A stretch of 64,000 bases of DNA from Gamarada debralockiae (GCA_002803225.1 NXFV01001972.1:1-64000); one strand, 5' to 3'; positions 10,376-22,998 are shown, numbered from the stretch's first letter. Notes: generated by a model not told the origin, from the sequence alone. Made by a program: numbers and translations.

Positions 10376-11139
10376 CTATCGTGATTTACAGGGAAACCAC
10401 CACGCAAGGAGAGCAATGCAAATTGCCGGAATACCAATACCCAAACCAACTTCCATCCCTAGCTTCCCATCCTTGGAAATCCCTCCACTTTCACTGCTGC
10501 TAGTACTACTACTTCCACCACCCGTACTCGTTGATGTAGAAATGGACTCCGCCTTGACAGTAGTTGAAGTAGTCGAAGGACCAGTCGTAGCGGTTTGTAT
10601 CACAGTGATCATAGACGTTAAGGATGTAGACTATAGCGAACAGATATCAGCGTTGATGTAAGCAATCTATAATATCGCGAAACCGAGTTACTTACGGTCG
10701 GCTGCTCTCCCTCGCTGTTTAAAGTCCAATACTGACCAGAAAAATTGCCCGTACTCATAAACGCTTGTTTGGTAATGCTGTAGGTGTCTAGATAATACCC
10801 ACTTTCAGAGTAGTCATTCGAAAACTTGTACGTATTGCCCTCGCTGGGAGTCAGAGTCCATTGTTGGCCAGTGACAAAGGCTGGTATGGCAAGATGAGGA
10901 GTAATCTTGTCTCCACTGACTATATCGAGGCAGTAGGTGGTTGCTTCATAACTGGTGCAGATATTGTATTTGGTTGCATCCTGCGCGGTCAGAAATTGCC
11001 AGGACAGTGAGGAGTCGTCCTTAGATGCGACGCGAAGTTCGAGATCTGGGGATGAACGATTGACTGCGAGAGGGAAGTTCGGTCCGGCGTAAGAATTTGT
11101 GAGCTCATAGTAATCCGTAGGCGATATATTCAAGGCCAT
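10376..11139 (-). CDS. Ricin-B-type (beta-trefoil) lectin-like protein with C-terminal membrane helix
   Basis: A 232-aa protein from exons 10696-11139 and 10631-boundary 10376-10630 (intron 10631-10695, phase 0, GTAAGT...CTATAG). The first 140 residues show QxW-like blocks (SLSWQFLTA, GQQWTLTP, GQYWTLNSEG) and NYxG/YYELTN-type motifs typical of a carbohydrate-binding trefoil. A Ser/Thr/Gly-rich linker follows, then a final hydrophobic helix (GIGIPAICIALLAWW) and a short basic tail CKSR. No N-terminal signal peptide is evident from the Met chosen at 11139; the longer upstream frame begins at a GTG and lacks an ATG. The protein would be tail-anchored unless an upstream exon supplies a signal. 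It is only the binding domain; no catalytic toxin domain is present. Function unknown. Confidence 0.7.
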
Positions 11140-11392
11140 GTTCCACTGGAGCCTCGACCGATGACTGCCTTTCGAATTCACCTCATTCTCAGTGATTCAA
11201 ATAGATCAGTGACAAAATGCAGTAGCAGGAGTAGAGTAAATATAGCTGGAGTAGAGCTAATTTTATCTGCAGACTGTATTGGAGTCACCTAATGGTCTGC
11301 AGCGCGCTTATAATTTCCACGGGATTTTATTGTATTGATTTGATCAGAGTCTAGATCAGCCACATTGCGTTCTTATTGGCTTAATGGTTCGG

Positions 11393-11423
11393 TAGGCAAG
11401 CCGGCCGCCACCAAGCTTGCCTA
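11393..11423. repeat. Small perfect inverted repeat
   Basis: TAGGCAAGC at 11393-11401 pairs with GCTTGCCTA at 11415-11423, leaving a GC-rich loop of 13 nt. It lies about 250 bp upstream of the lectin start and could be an operator or a chance hairpin. Confidence 0.45.
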
Positions 11424-13290
11424 TTAGGTGAGGGAGCTGAAGTCCCCCTTTCAGCCTCAGCTAGCCTTGTTCAGCCGAGTTCGGAGCAGTGCTTTTATCC
11501 CCAGCCATCCAAACCTACATAGTTGGTATTGGGATGTGGTTGTCCAAGTCCGCACCTTGCCACTGATATGCTCAAGCATGAGGGCCTACTTTCTCTCTTT
11601 CTAAAGCGTTGCGGAGTTCCCAGGTTGCCATAAAGGAGAAGTTCGATATCGATTCCTGTGTGAGGCGTGCGACGAAGTGGAAGAAGGTTTTTCCGTGGAG
11701 ATAGGGCAACCTCTTGAAAATGATTAATGCCTAGTTGAAAACGGAAGGGGAAAGTGATGTGTGATGTGGTACTTCCTTTCAAGGACTCAACTACAATTCA
11801 GCCAAACTTTGGCTTGTCTGCCCAAATCTTTAATGGGCGAGAGTGGTCGTCATCATTGGGAGTCGAACAAGGTAAGCGCGTAGCGCTTTTATCAACTCCA
11901 CCATTTTCTCCTGCGCGGGGTCGTTATAAGGTACTTATCCCACGACATAGAAAATCAACTCCCAGAAATACCAGAGGAAACTTCCCACTGTTCTTATTTT
12001 CGGTTCTTGTTCGTCGCGCTTCCGCTTTTCATTTCGGTGCGCTGGGTATGGAGTGTTGATTTTCCAAGCGACGGGCTTCTGGTTGTGTGGTGCTGGATGG
12101 TTGGAGATATTCTTCGAGAAAGGTGAAGATAGAGGAGTCTATGAGACCGTGCGGCCACTTTGGATATTTGCAGCTGCATTGAGCTTTGGACAACGGCTTC
12201 AGGTTGTGCGGGGCTGAGGGTACTTTTGGTGTGCAAATGCCCTAGACGCATTTTTCTGGGTCACCATTGCCATTTTTGGTATTGCAACCTTAACGCAGGC
12301 GCAGGACTGTCCACTTCGTCTCTCCGAGGGTCCATGGCAGAATCCTTGAGGGCAGTGTACAATGGACATTTGGAATGGGCGCTCGGGTCACTGGGATTGG
12401 GATTGGCATGGGAACGAATACTTTGATAAAATGTTCTATTGGTCCTGCAAGTGATTATGATTGATATTCTGTTGAGTCCCGAGTTGCCGCTCCTATTTAT
12501 AACACGTAACTCCCATACTTCAGTCCCTTAGATATGAGAACATATTGAACCAAAGCAATTTATATCGTACACGCTACTATACATACTAAACAATCTGATG
12601 TTCAGTACCGACATCATCTTGAGCTGCTCCCATAAGGCCCGTATCCTGATCCCGAGGTACCAACATCCGCCCATGCGCCCACTCCTCCTAGCAATGTCTC
12701 TCGTGACACGCGCGCTCCTAAATCGTACGCATAGTACGAATGTGTAGATTGTGAGTCTGGGGTCCCAACCGTCGCTGCGGTGGAAGAGGGATATTGAGTC
12801 TGGTTGCGTGCGGAGGACGGTGGGTGAGAACATCTGTTTAGGTGTTAGCTTGAGAATTGGAACAACGCTGGGCGGCTAGACATGCCTTTGGGACTTTTTG
12901 CTTTCCTTGGAATATTTCTTGCTTGACATCTTCGGTTTATGGCGGCTTGTAGATCTGTGAAGTGGTTAGACCAGCAGGTGGCAGGAGGAAGGTGTTGCCC
13001 TACTTTTGCTGAAGCGTATTCGGATGGATCTGTAGGTCTATCTTCTTGAGATCGGAGTGAAGAGGCTAGGAAATAGATGCGTTCGTGTGTTTCGGGTAGA
13101 AGAACTCGAGATTGAGGTAACACTTCAGTTGTGAACAGAAGATTGGCTCGAAGCTTGGAACTGGAGGAAAGTTGCGAAGTTCTGTCCTGCGGAAACCAGT
13201 GTCCTTATGTAGCCCATGAGACAAGCCTGTTAGCATAGTGAAGTTCATTTTTACCTCGTGAGACCCTACACATGGTATGGGTTGGTGGAA

Positions 13291-13331
13291 GACTTCACTT
13301 CACTCTAAAATAAGGTTTTTGAAGTGAAGTC
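13291..13331. repeat. Perfect 12-bp inverted repeat
   Basis: GACTTCACTTCA at 13291-13302 is the exact reverse complement of TGAAGTGAAGTC at 13320-13331, with a 17-nt AT-rich loop. Related GAAGTGAA words recur nearby (about 13640). Confidence 0.5.
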
Positions 13332-15683
13332 ACGCTGAGGAAAACGAATAGTAATGTAGAAGGGAAATTGATAAGATACTGGATTCATTCCTTACATCTG
13401 CCGTGCAGAAATATGAATCGAGGAATATCATTCCTATGAAGAGGTATCAAATTTTTGTGAAGGCGTACGGGAGCAGAATAGGCGCAGTTTTGCGTTGCGG
13501 CTGGTAAATATTGACAGCGGCAATCGGCAACGGAGCATGGAAAGCGTGGCTGGCTACCGGAGAGTGCAAAAAGTTGGGCCTCTAGTCGTGACAACGGCGA
13601 TGAATTTGCGAGGATGGTATGAAGTGATGTGTGACAGAAGTGAAGTGGTAACGTAAAACCCGAGACATGTTTCGAGACACGGTGATCATTGATCTCTGTT
13701 GTAAGGATCTTAGTAGATCCCCGGAAAGAGCTACACAACTGATTCGGTTGTGCCACTGATCGTAGTGGCATATCGCCGATCCTTGAAAATCACAGTGTTG
13801 ATACAGTACTGTACTTGAGTAGAAAAGGGGTTCGACCAGGAATTATGGAACGTGGGAACATGGGTTAATTCTCGGTTGCTATGCGGGATGACGTGTTGAA
13901 AACGCCTCCAGGGATCAATCAGCAAGGACGCGACGTGGTTGACTGTCGAGACCCTTGGGGCATACTAAAACTTTGATGCCACTTCAGTCCTTCCAGAGGA
14001 AATTAGAGAATCTCGGTCCATCAGCAGGCCCGGTCCAATTCCATACAAAAGTACATTTGAAGGCTGTGGCCGATTATTATTGTTTCAACAGGCCACCGCT
14101 GTCATGAAATGAATGTTTCTTTGCACTTGCTACAACGAAAGCCATGGTTGCCATCGGCTGGACCCGTGGTGCCAAAATACCTTGGGGCTGAAAAGGACTT
14201 TTGAGGACCCTCGCGGCGATCGATGCATGCTGCTGGGCCCTAGTTTCGTGCTGGTAATTTCCTATCTCGATGTGGACACAAGAGATGTGTTTTATCTACA
14301 ATCCCAATAATGTAATCTGAAGGGGGTTGTTGGAGGTGGGCTAAGTTCCTCTAATTACTGTACTGTTTTACTTTTCTTCATCGTTATCCTTTCCCTCTCC
14401 GCCAAACAGACCAGACTTCGAAAGCATACATACAGTACTGGTCAAGCATAAACTTCAGTCATCTCGGTACACAGTTATCGCTTCGTCCACGGACGTTGTT
14501 TCCGGAGGTGGCCAGCGATCACTCAACCAGATAGCTTTCTACTTTCTGCAAACCCTCAATATACATTGGGAGCTAGGTGCACGTGTACGGTGGTCTATGT
14601 TTAGATCATTTAGAAATCTCCATTCAGCTTTCAAGTATCATACGAAGAGAGAGGCCTTTAGCATTAAAAGGCTATGTACTGCGCATAGGAAGGGCATTGA
14701 AATTGTCGGACTTGTCTGGAGATTCGGGAATAATAAGGGAAGCCCACCGCCTCTCTCAAGATTTGTGGCGGTGAGACAGCGGCCTTCTCGAAGCCTGGAA
14801 ACGATGTCGACGAAGAAAGAACCCCTGCTGATGAAGAAATTGTATGCGCGAGGCTGAATCGAAGAGTGATCCTAATTTTTAAATCAAATTCGCGTCACGA
14901 AAGGTAGTCCTAAGTGAACGAGTATCGAGAATAAATTACTTGATTGATGCCTTGATACCATCGGCAGCTTGGCCTTGTTCTTCTGAGTGGAAAGCCAATT
15001 CCAAAACTTGGAGATGCGGGTGCCTGCTCCAAAGGGCCAACAGAGCCGGGAACCCTTCTGCATGACATGGCTGGGGCTGGGGTACCCTATCCTTGTCACC
15101 CACCTACTTCACGTAGTAAGTGCTGAAGTGAGCTGTTCCCAACTCGGCCTGGTGACTTCAGACGGAGTGAAGTTCTGCCTCGCCCTTGATCACCATTATT
15201 GTTGCGACACAATCATAGCCGCCAACAGTCAGGTTTGTAGGCAACTTTTTGCCTCCTTCCTCTCCCACTTGTCCTTTCTTTCTCTCTTCTTCCTCTTCCC
15301 AGGTAATAGCATTCTTATCGTTTCTCGTCTTTCATTGCCCGATTCCCCTAGTATTCAATCGTCACTCCTTTGAAGCTGCCTTCTTGAGGGTACACCCATA
15401 TTCATTAGATCCACAGCCTTACAGCCTGCTGCCATCCGCGAGTCAGCTGGAAACGCGATCACCCTGAGCGCACCTTGACTCTCCTGGGTACCAGGACTCT
15501 TCGACAACTACATAGCATGCAACATAAAGGCCTTCTGAAAGTAGACTTACTTGTCGTAGGCTTTGGTGGCATCGCTGTTGGTCAGTTCACTCCTTTTCTA
15601 CGAATCAACTGCGACAAGCGTCCGTCATTAGTATCAATACCCATACCGCTCTTTATCCCACGACTACCATAACCAATATTCAC

Positions 15684-17453
15684 ATGACCAAGTACGATCA
15701 ATTTTTTGAGCAATGGAAGTCGGAGGCCATAAAGTTGCGACGGGATGGGTTGACACCGCAAGAAACCTGCACAGCACTAGCATATAAGTTCTTCAACGAC
15801 AGGTTAGTAGATCTGCCTTAGGAAACGACCAAAGTTTGACGTATTTTGAACAGGGACCATTACAACACTGTGAAGGGATGGTATCAGAGGACATTCAATG
15901 ATTGGCTCTGTGAAGGACATAAGGCCAAATTCAAGAAACATCGGCCACAACAAAACGACATACCGTATCAGCAACGAGCTGGTCACTATCCCAAGACATC
16001 TCCACCCTTTTCCTCTCCGCGACAACGACAGAGTTATCTCCAAAATAAACAGAACTACGCGAGCCAGCAGGCTTCATCGGCTAATTCATATTATCGGCCG
16101 GTTAGCTCGCCGCATCAAGCCATAGGAGAGGCTCTGCCACAACATGGTACAGCCATTTATCAGCCTTTTTATCAAACCCATCACTATCTACCAAGTCACC
16201 ACCATCCGTCGATTACTTCTGCGGCTTCTCACAGTATGTATCAGCGAGGTGACCCCGAGGACCTACCTCACGACTTAGATCCGCAGATGGCCTCTGGACA
16301 ATACGATTCGCTCCCCAAGCAACACGACCCCCGACATCAACCAGTTGCCACCGCCTCACAGTTATTAGCTGGAACTACCAGACCATCTCATCAGCAAAAT
16401 CATCCTCAATTTCATCAAAATGGCTATCTCCAACAAGCAACGTCTCAAGCGAATGAGGGAGGAAATCCAGTAAGAGAGGACACTCTACCCGAACCCAATG
16501 GACCATCGGGCCGCGACATGAACCAAATGAATTTCACAGCCGACGAAAATCCAGTAACTTACCAGGAACTTCTTGACACTGATTGGTTCCATCCGGATGG
16601 TCCCTTTGGGGGAGGCCTCAACTTACCTGTGGATGGTCAGCCGTCCATTCTGCAAAGCAGTGAGGCACCAAAGCAATTTGTTCTGGCCTCCGATCAGCGT
16701 TCTCATTCTTCTCAAACCCCAAATCATCAAAGCACATCGCACGCGACTGTTAAGTCTTTCACGACCGGTCCAGGTAATGATCAAATACACGCCTTGCCTA
16801 GTCGCCAACATTCAAGCAGTGCACTTACGGGGCAACATGAACCCGCTCGAGCTTCTAACAAGCACTATCGCAGCAGTTCGATATTGTCTGACCCAACACC
16901 ACCTCCCCAATATCCACTACCGGCAGACCCACCAACCACTTTCAGAGTCATTCACAAGGGACCACAAAAGGCACCTTGGCACCCAGTTCGTATGGAGGGG
17001 GCCAGCAGGGTTACAGTCGACCCCGATAGATTGCCTACGGATCATCCCCCGAAACGAGTTAAAGGAGTTGGGACTAAAAGCCACGATTCCATGGTCATCC
17101 ACGAAGAGCACCTCAAAGCACCACACCCTGTTGCACCAGGAAGTTCTTCTGCCTCTTACGCCGAACAAGTTGCAACATCTCGGGTTCCTCTAAGCCTTCG
17201 GCCTGTCAACTCCTCAAATGTCTCGGTTCGTTCCAGCCTCCGCGACTCGGGCTACATCAGTATGCTGGATTTGACGATCGTTGAATCGATGCAGTCTTCA
17301 TTTAGCACCTTGAAGTTGACGGACGCCGAATGCAAGACAGATTACAAGGAGGCTGATGATGGTTACGTGGACGTGGAAATAACAACAAAGGGGCGCATGA
17401 GGAGAAGCTACATTGAGAGGATGCATCCACCAATTATTGGCAGAGGCTCCTAG
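15684..17453 (+). CDS. Q/H/P/S-rich protein of unknown function with N-terminal helical module
   Basis: Two exons, 15684-15802 and 15854-17453 (intron phase 2, GTTAGT...GAACAG), give 572 aa. The first about 60 residues (MTKYDQFFEQWKSEAIKLRR, then GLTPQETCTALAYKFFND and NTVKGWYQRTFNDW) form a compact, aromatic, helix-rich block reminiscent in pattern of small fungal HTH-like modules such as Clr5, but I do not recognise it with confidence. The rest is low-complexity, rich in Gln, His, Pro and Ser, with no signal peptide or membrane helix. A more ordered, acidic and basic tail (residues about 470-572) ends IGRGS. Composition suggests a nuclear or scaffolding protein; that is inference. Confidence 0.7.
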
Positions 17454-19585
17454 CTCTGGTCGGCGGTCGGCGGTTGGCATTGGACAATCTGTGGAACCCC
17501 ATCACGTATCGCCAGAAGGGTTTCATGGAGAAGACCAGAGTCATCCAAGTAAACAGTGAGTGACGAAAACGAAGGGTTTGACCATTTATCGAGCTGGCAT
17601 CGATGGTTTACGCTGCTTGAAGACCGGTCATCCTGTGCCTAACACCCCTGGAGGACTTTACGACGACCTTTACGATGTTGGACAAAAGTTTTGGGCGGGT
17701 TAGCGGGGGAGTGCACAGGATGGTGTACTGGTTTGTGGTTTGGGTTCAAAATTATATTCTTGTAATCAGGCGATGAAGCGGTAATATTTCTCTGCTATTT
17801 TCATGATACCACTTTGAGCGATACTTTGGACAGCTTTACTGTACAAATCTGTACAAATGAGGACTCATAGCTCAAGAATATATTACATGGTCTCATGCTA
17901 TCAAGTTACGGAACATTCACCCCATATGAAGCTCTCCATATCATAGCAACAACTTGCTCTTACAATCTTGTAGTTTCGTGTATTACCCAAAAGCCTTCGA
18001 TGAGGGCGGCGTTGGTGAGGCTTGGGGTGAATGCGAGGCTCTCTTTCGGCTGACGGCCTGGCCAGTCAGGTTCTTGTTCCGTCTGCCCAGCATCTTCTTC
18101 ATTCCATCTCCCCCCTTCTTCTTTGGTCTCGCCAATCCGGGCATCATCGGATTAAAGGGTGGTTCTCACAGGTGCGTTCGTACGGGGCGATCAACAAAGA
18201 CTGTCCCCCAAAGAAAATACGACACAGCTATCAAGGAACCCCAAAAGGTCAAATCCAGGACAGCTCTTCCGTGACATGGCACGATTGAAGCATCGGGGTA
18301 ATCATTGAGGGCCACTGTGGAGCAATTCAATCGTTCAGGGGTGGTTCGTACTTGACTTCCAGGTACGAGTAAGGCCTGAGTAGTCGCGGATCAAATTGCT
18401 CACCGGTGAAGTACTAAGCTCGCTGGTACGTCTGAAAAGGCAGTTATGTAAAGTTATGGGCTTTAGATGAGCAAGGTCCTTGAACGAGTGAAGCGCCTTG
18501 AGACCTGACTTGAATGAGAGATATGAGAACCATCGCCATGTCAACATCACTTCCTATGGTCGGAAAGAAAATGCTGCACCCTATTTTCGTTTCCCGCCCG
18601 GTAGGATTTCCACCAGATTGCAGGTTTTGCTCAACTGATATCTCTTGGTTCATTGGGTACGAGTAGAGGCTAGACACAGTGCGACCCAGTCGGAAGACGG
18701 TTTCTGCTGCTTCCCGAATAGATCACAATCATCACAGGATGCAGAAGCGTAACAGGATCACTTCGGATTCCTCCCCTGCAGCTCGACCCAGATTCCGCAG
18801 CTTCAAAGCAAGATTCGATAATAAAAACCGAATCTCCTCACTTTCTCCATCTCCAAGGACACCAGATTCAAGGCTCCAAAACAAATCAACAAGAAACTGC
18901 CGATCACAACCCCGTCACAAATTCGCTTAATCCCTATCGAAGCACGTCAACTCTCTATTCAAGAAAATATGGGTCTCACTATAAATAAAGAAGAGGGATA
19001 TCGCACACGTCTTCCTTGATATTTCCTCACCTGAAGGGGAAGCAGCATGGAGTGAAGCAGTCTGGTTGTCTGGAATCCTTTAATAGTCTGTCGTTGTGTT
19101 TTATTGATTTGTTAACACTGTCGCGACAATGGAGGGGGCAAGCACGTTGTTATTGGTGATGGATTTGGATTGCTTGGTACTGTTAAAGTTTCAGGATTGC
19201 AATGAAAGGGAATCCTGTAAGCCCACTTGAAGGAAAATGATAATTCTATAATTGGATGTACAAAGTTTTGTTGGCAATTAATAGCAGGTACTTATCACGT
19301 AAATTCGCTAAGCTTTGAAGCCTGTGAAGCATGAGATGTCTGAGTACTAGACTTGCGACTTGCAAGGGGTTCTTATACCAGGAAGACTTGCTTCGGGCTG
19401 ACTTCAGAGGTTGATAATACACCCCAGGCCAGGGTCTCCCAGAGCAGATATATTCTCGAATGCAGTTTCCAGTTATCATCTGAAAGCATTTCGTAGCTCG
19501 TAAACGCCGTTTCACCTTCAATCATATGCAGTAACGCCATGTACCCTCCCTATCCCACTCCAATGCAATCACCCGCCACACCAGT
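17454..19585. other. Intergenic region between two convergent genes
   Basis: It lies between the 3' ends of the Q/H/P-rich gene and HAT1. Open frames near 17954-18288 and 18679-18930 are short, unsupported by motifs and probably chance. No repeat was recognised. Confidence 0.5.
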
Positions 19586-21294
19586 CTAATCCTCCGCAAA
19601 CTTAACTTTCTTCGCACTCGGTTCCTCGTTCTCCTCAGCAGCGTCATCGGGAGAAGACCGCTTCGCAGTTCCACTTCCATTCGTGCTCGCTCCATTGCCA
19701 TTACTCTCGACCAACTTGCCACCAGCTCTCTTATCCGCCAACCTTAACAACCGCGCATAGTCCGCCTCTACAGCTCCTAACGCTTCCTCCAGTTTGTCGA
19801 TTCTCTCCGTGCGGTCCAGCTGCATCAACGTATCCTTGTTATGCTTGTACAAGCGCTTCTTAACAAACAGCTGCCAGAGATGGTATTCGTGTTTCTTGGC
19901 ATTAAGCTCTGCCCCTGCGATCTTGGGACGTTCCTCGATCATGGATTGTCTGATACCAGTAGGAATCAAAGACAGGAGTTGCATTTCGACAACCCGATAA
20001 AACTGCCTAGGGGCGATCTTGACCTTCGTCCTGAGCTTCTCCAGGGCATGGAGGTCCATGATATTTTGTGGGGCAGGCCCTTTGGGTCGAGGAGTAGCCT
20101 TGTTGTTGATTCTGAGAGCTGTGAACTCTGGAACATTTCGGAGGTAGGCTAGATCGTTGAGGTCGCGGAGGTCGTCGAAATCAACGTTGGGATCTTCGAC
20201 TGTGATTTCGATGGTTTGTGGCTCTTGGGAGTAGAAGTCGAAGATGGCATTGTAGAATCTTGAACCGTTTCCGCCGCCTTGGAAGGGTGGAAGGATTACA
20301 AATTGGGATATCCGGGAGCGGCATGGGAGGGAGGAGAAGGTGACCTTTTCGGGGATGGGAAGTTTGAAGTCGAGGGTTGCGGGGTGTTGGATTCGTTGTT
20401 TCTTTGAAGGAGAGGTGGGGGGCGAGATTGGTTGGTAGAAGAAGTATCGGTAGACTGTTGAGTAGCCCATGAATGTGTATGGAGAAATCTTAGGGTCGAC
20501 TTCAGTGGTCTTTTTTTGGTACAGGAAGAATACTGTCCATCGTTCCAAGGACCATTGTGGATCATCGATCTTAATGAATGTACCGCCTTCGATGAAGAGT
20601 GGAATGAGTATTTGGATCCGCTTTACCATCTGCTGAACAGCCAAATCTGCCAGACTTCCCTTCCAGACCTCGTATGTTTGACCTCCAGCTTCGATAGTTT
20701 TCCACAGCTCTCCAGGTGGCTTCCAATCGGCGTATGAGGCATCGGCAATGGCAGTCTCGAAAACGGCAGACTTCTCAAAGGCAGCTATATAACGATCAGC
20801 AGCTGTACAGCACTCAAGTTGTGGGGCCATGCTCACTCTTAGGCAGGTATGGCTCCAGAACCTCCTTCAAATCAGTTGGAGCTGTCTCTCCAACGGTCTT
20901 GAACTTCTTGGTGTACATGATCTGCAAGCCAGGGCGCATATCGCAAGCATTGTATCTGAGATTTATCTTCAAGCCTTGATAGCCAAAGATTGTCTCCTCT
21001 TCGCCGAAGATCGAATATGTCATTTTTGGGTTGAAGGAGTGCAGAGTCTTGATGCCTCCCTCACCAGGAGTAACGAGCGAGATGTGGACGGCCTCATTGG
21101 ATTCAGCGGACCCTGTAGGGCGAAGGGTCAGCTTTGAGGCGCGAGATGAGATATATCAAATTAGATCTATTACTCCGGCGCAAGTTGAGCGCATCGAAGC
21201 TGAGGCCAGCAGTGCTTCTTTGCGCCGGAGGGAGTAATAGATCTTAGGAGGGCACTGTTGGTTAATACTTACAATCACCTTGAGCGTCAGCCAT
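19586..21294 (-). CDS. hat1: Histone acetyltransferase type B catalytic subunit (HAT1/KAT1)
   Basis: The catalytic subunit that acetylates newly made histone H4 with its Hat2 partner, in cytosol and nucleus. Three exons: 21273-21294 (MADAQGD), 20837-21112 and 19586-20784, giving 498 aa. Introns are 21113-21272 (160 nt, unusually long, with a hairpin) and 20785-20836 (52 nt, phase 1). Family landmarks: SNEAVHISLV near the start, FGYQGLKINLRYNACDMRP, DWKPPGELW, YSTVYRYFFYQP, and the acetyl-CoA loop SQFVILPPFQGGGNG at about residues 260-275, followed by IEITVEDPNVDFDDLRDLND. The tail is Lys/Glu/Asp-rich with a KKVKF basic motif, a possible nuclear signal. It is divergent from the zinc transporter with 369 bp between starts. 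Very secure identification. Confidence 0.93.
21163..21244. repeat. Hairpin-forming inverted repeat inside HAT1 intron 1
   Basis: Arm 21163-21183 (AGATCTATTACTCCGGCGCAA) is written here only to 20 in effect: its core GATCTATTACTCCGGCGCAA pairs with TTGCGCCGGAG plus GAGTAATAGATC in 21220-21244, with a 3-nt insertion in the right arm. The 36-nt loop lies between. It accounts for much of the unusual 160-nt intron. Confidence 0.75.
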
Positions 21295-21663
21295 CTTGTT
21301 AGATATCGCGACAACAAATGGAAGTTGATGGTTATGGTTAAAGTTATTGATGCTGCGAGTAATGAAATCAATCGTTGACTGAAGCGCGTAGATTGATTTC
21401 TTGGACGCGTTTTGGCGGCGGACAGGGATGAGACGCTAAGAGAACGCTAACCTTTCAGCCTTGTGGAAGCTTTGGATCTCCAACTTGTCGAAGGTATTCA
21501 CACCTAACGACGACTTAAGTATCAATAAGAAGAACAACTTGGATACCTTATTGGATTGCGAATATTACCATATTACTCTTGGGAAGCTTTGCGCAATGGT
21601 TCGGTGACAGCGCAAGTCAATAGGCGAATTTGGAATTGAACCGCGACAGATCAAGGAGTCAAG

Positions 21664-22998
21664 ATGTTGGAAGGACTGTTCATGTTGCTCATGCTGAGCG
21701 TGGTGATGGCATTGGCGTAGGAGATGCTTTGAAGGTCCTCAAATCAATGTACTGATGTCTTTTCAGATCATTCCTCGCTGGCGCACTTCCGTTATCCATG
21801 GCCCTTTCATCCTCGCAATTACGACTGATATCAACAATTGGAATGGGAGTCCTGGTTGGAACATCATTGATAGTCATTATCCCCGAAGGAATTGAAGCAG
21901 TATACTCTGCAGGATCAGAAGAGCACATGCATGTCAAACGGAGTCTGCAGATGCACAAAAGGGGGCTGGAAATACAATGGACGCCCAGTGGCGTCAACAC
22001 AATTGTTCGAAGAGATGGCCAGATTCGGGGAGCAAGTGATGCAGATGCTTTTGCAATGCCAGTACCTGTTATACCAGCAAATATTGAAGTTAAGGCTGCA
22101 GAGACAACAACGTCGACGACTGCAGCCTCAGAGACGACTCCTCCAAGCAAATCAGAGGGCGAATCATCGCCGAAGAAGGAGGAAGAACACCACGAAGAGG
22201 GCGCCCCAACATTCTACATTGGATTCTCTTTGGTCACTGGCTTCATTCTTATGTTTCTAATCGACAAGCTACCTCGCTATGCTTCCGAGAATCTACAACC
22301 TCCTCCGCCAACCCGTCACATATCTCTCGATAATCTATCTCAAGGACTGCATTCCTCCCCAATCGACGCCGGTGACGAAGAATCCGAGTCCTTCCTACAA
22401 TCACTCACACCGACCCCAAAACAGAGTCGCAGCCTAGCCACAACAACTGGTCTAGTGATTCACGCTGCCGCTGATGGGATAGCTATGGGCGCTTCAGCTT
22501 CCTCCTCAAATACCAAGCTGGGATTCATCATTTTCATTGCGATCATGATTCATAAGGCACCAGCTGCCTTTGGACTTACGTCTGTTTTGCTGAAGCAAGG
22601 ACTTTCAAAGCGGGCAGCAAGAGGCCATCTCATTATCTTCAGTCTTGCGGCGCCGTTCGGGGCGTTAAGTACGTGGCTGCTGGTTCATCTTCTGGGTGGT
22701 GGAGGCATTGGTGGAGAAAAGGGGCAGTGGTGGACTGGGATGCTTTTATTATTTTCTGGAGGAACATTTTTGTGAGTATCCCTTTCCATCCTTTTTCGCT
22801 ACACTGCTGATTAGTGTTAGGTATGTGGCCATGCATGCGATGCAAGACGATTCTGGACACGACTACTCGACGTCTAATGGATATGCTGATGGTAGCTCCT
22901 CGCAAAGAAAGCAGCCCAAACCTCAGATGAGAGATACTCTTGCTGCTATCGGCGGGATGTTAATTCCTCTTCTCACGCAAATAGGCCACCACCATTGA
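21664..22998 (+). CDS. ZIP-family zinc/metal transporter, ZIP9/Atx2-like
   Basis: A membrane metal transporter of the ZIP family, closest in pattern to human ZIP9 and yeast Atx2, which act at the Golgi. Exons 21664-21716, 21767-22771 and 22821-22998 give 411 aa with consistent phases. The protein begins with a hydrophobic segment (MLEGLFMLLMLSVVMALA), then GVLVGTSLIVIIPEG. A His/Glu-rich loop (KKEEEHHEEGAP) precedes a further helix. Metal-site motifs HAAADGIAMGAS (His near 250) and HKAPAAFGL (His near 280) are the ZIP9 hallmarks. The last exon completes FLYVAMHAMQ and ends in GHHH. Metal specificity (Zn versus Mn) is not decided by sequence. Confidence 0.9.

Larger units (their letters stand above)
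11140..15683. other. 4.5-kb stretch without a recognisable gene
   Basis: Only short, uncorrelated open frames occur on either strand; none carries a motif or can be joined by credible introns into a known family. It contains two inverted repeats listed separately. The last 400 bp, pyrimidine-rich, is likely the promoter and 5' UTR of the gene starting at 15684. A decayed repeat too diverged to recognise by eye is possible. Confidence 0.5.

Noticed and set aside
20785..20836. 34-nt intron ending at the CAG near 20803 in HAT1
   Set aside because: It also restores frame, but a 52-nt intron with TATAG acceptor gives the expected PKTAFEKSAVF join and a normal intron length.
21892..22260. Overlapping frame rich in Q/R inside the ZIP gene
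   Set aside because: It is a shadow frame; the ZIP reading has membrane helices and metal motifs.
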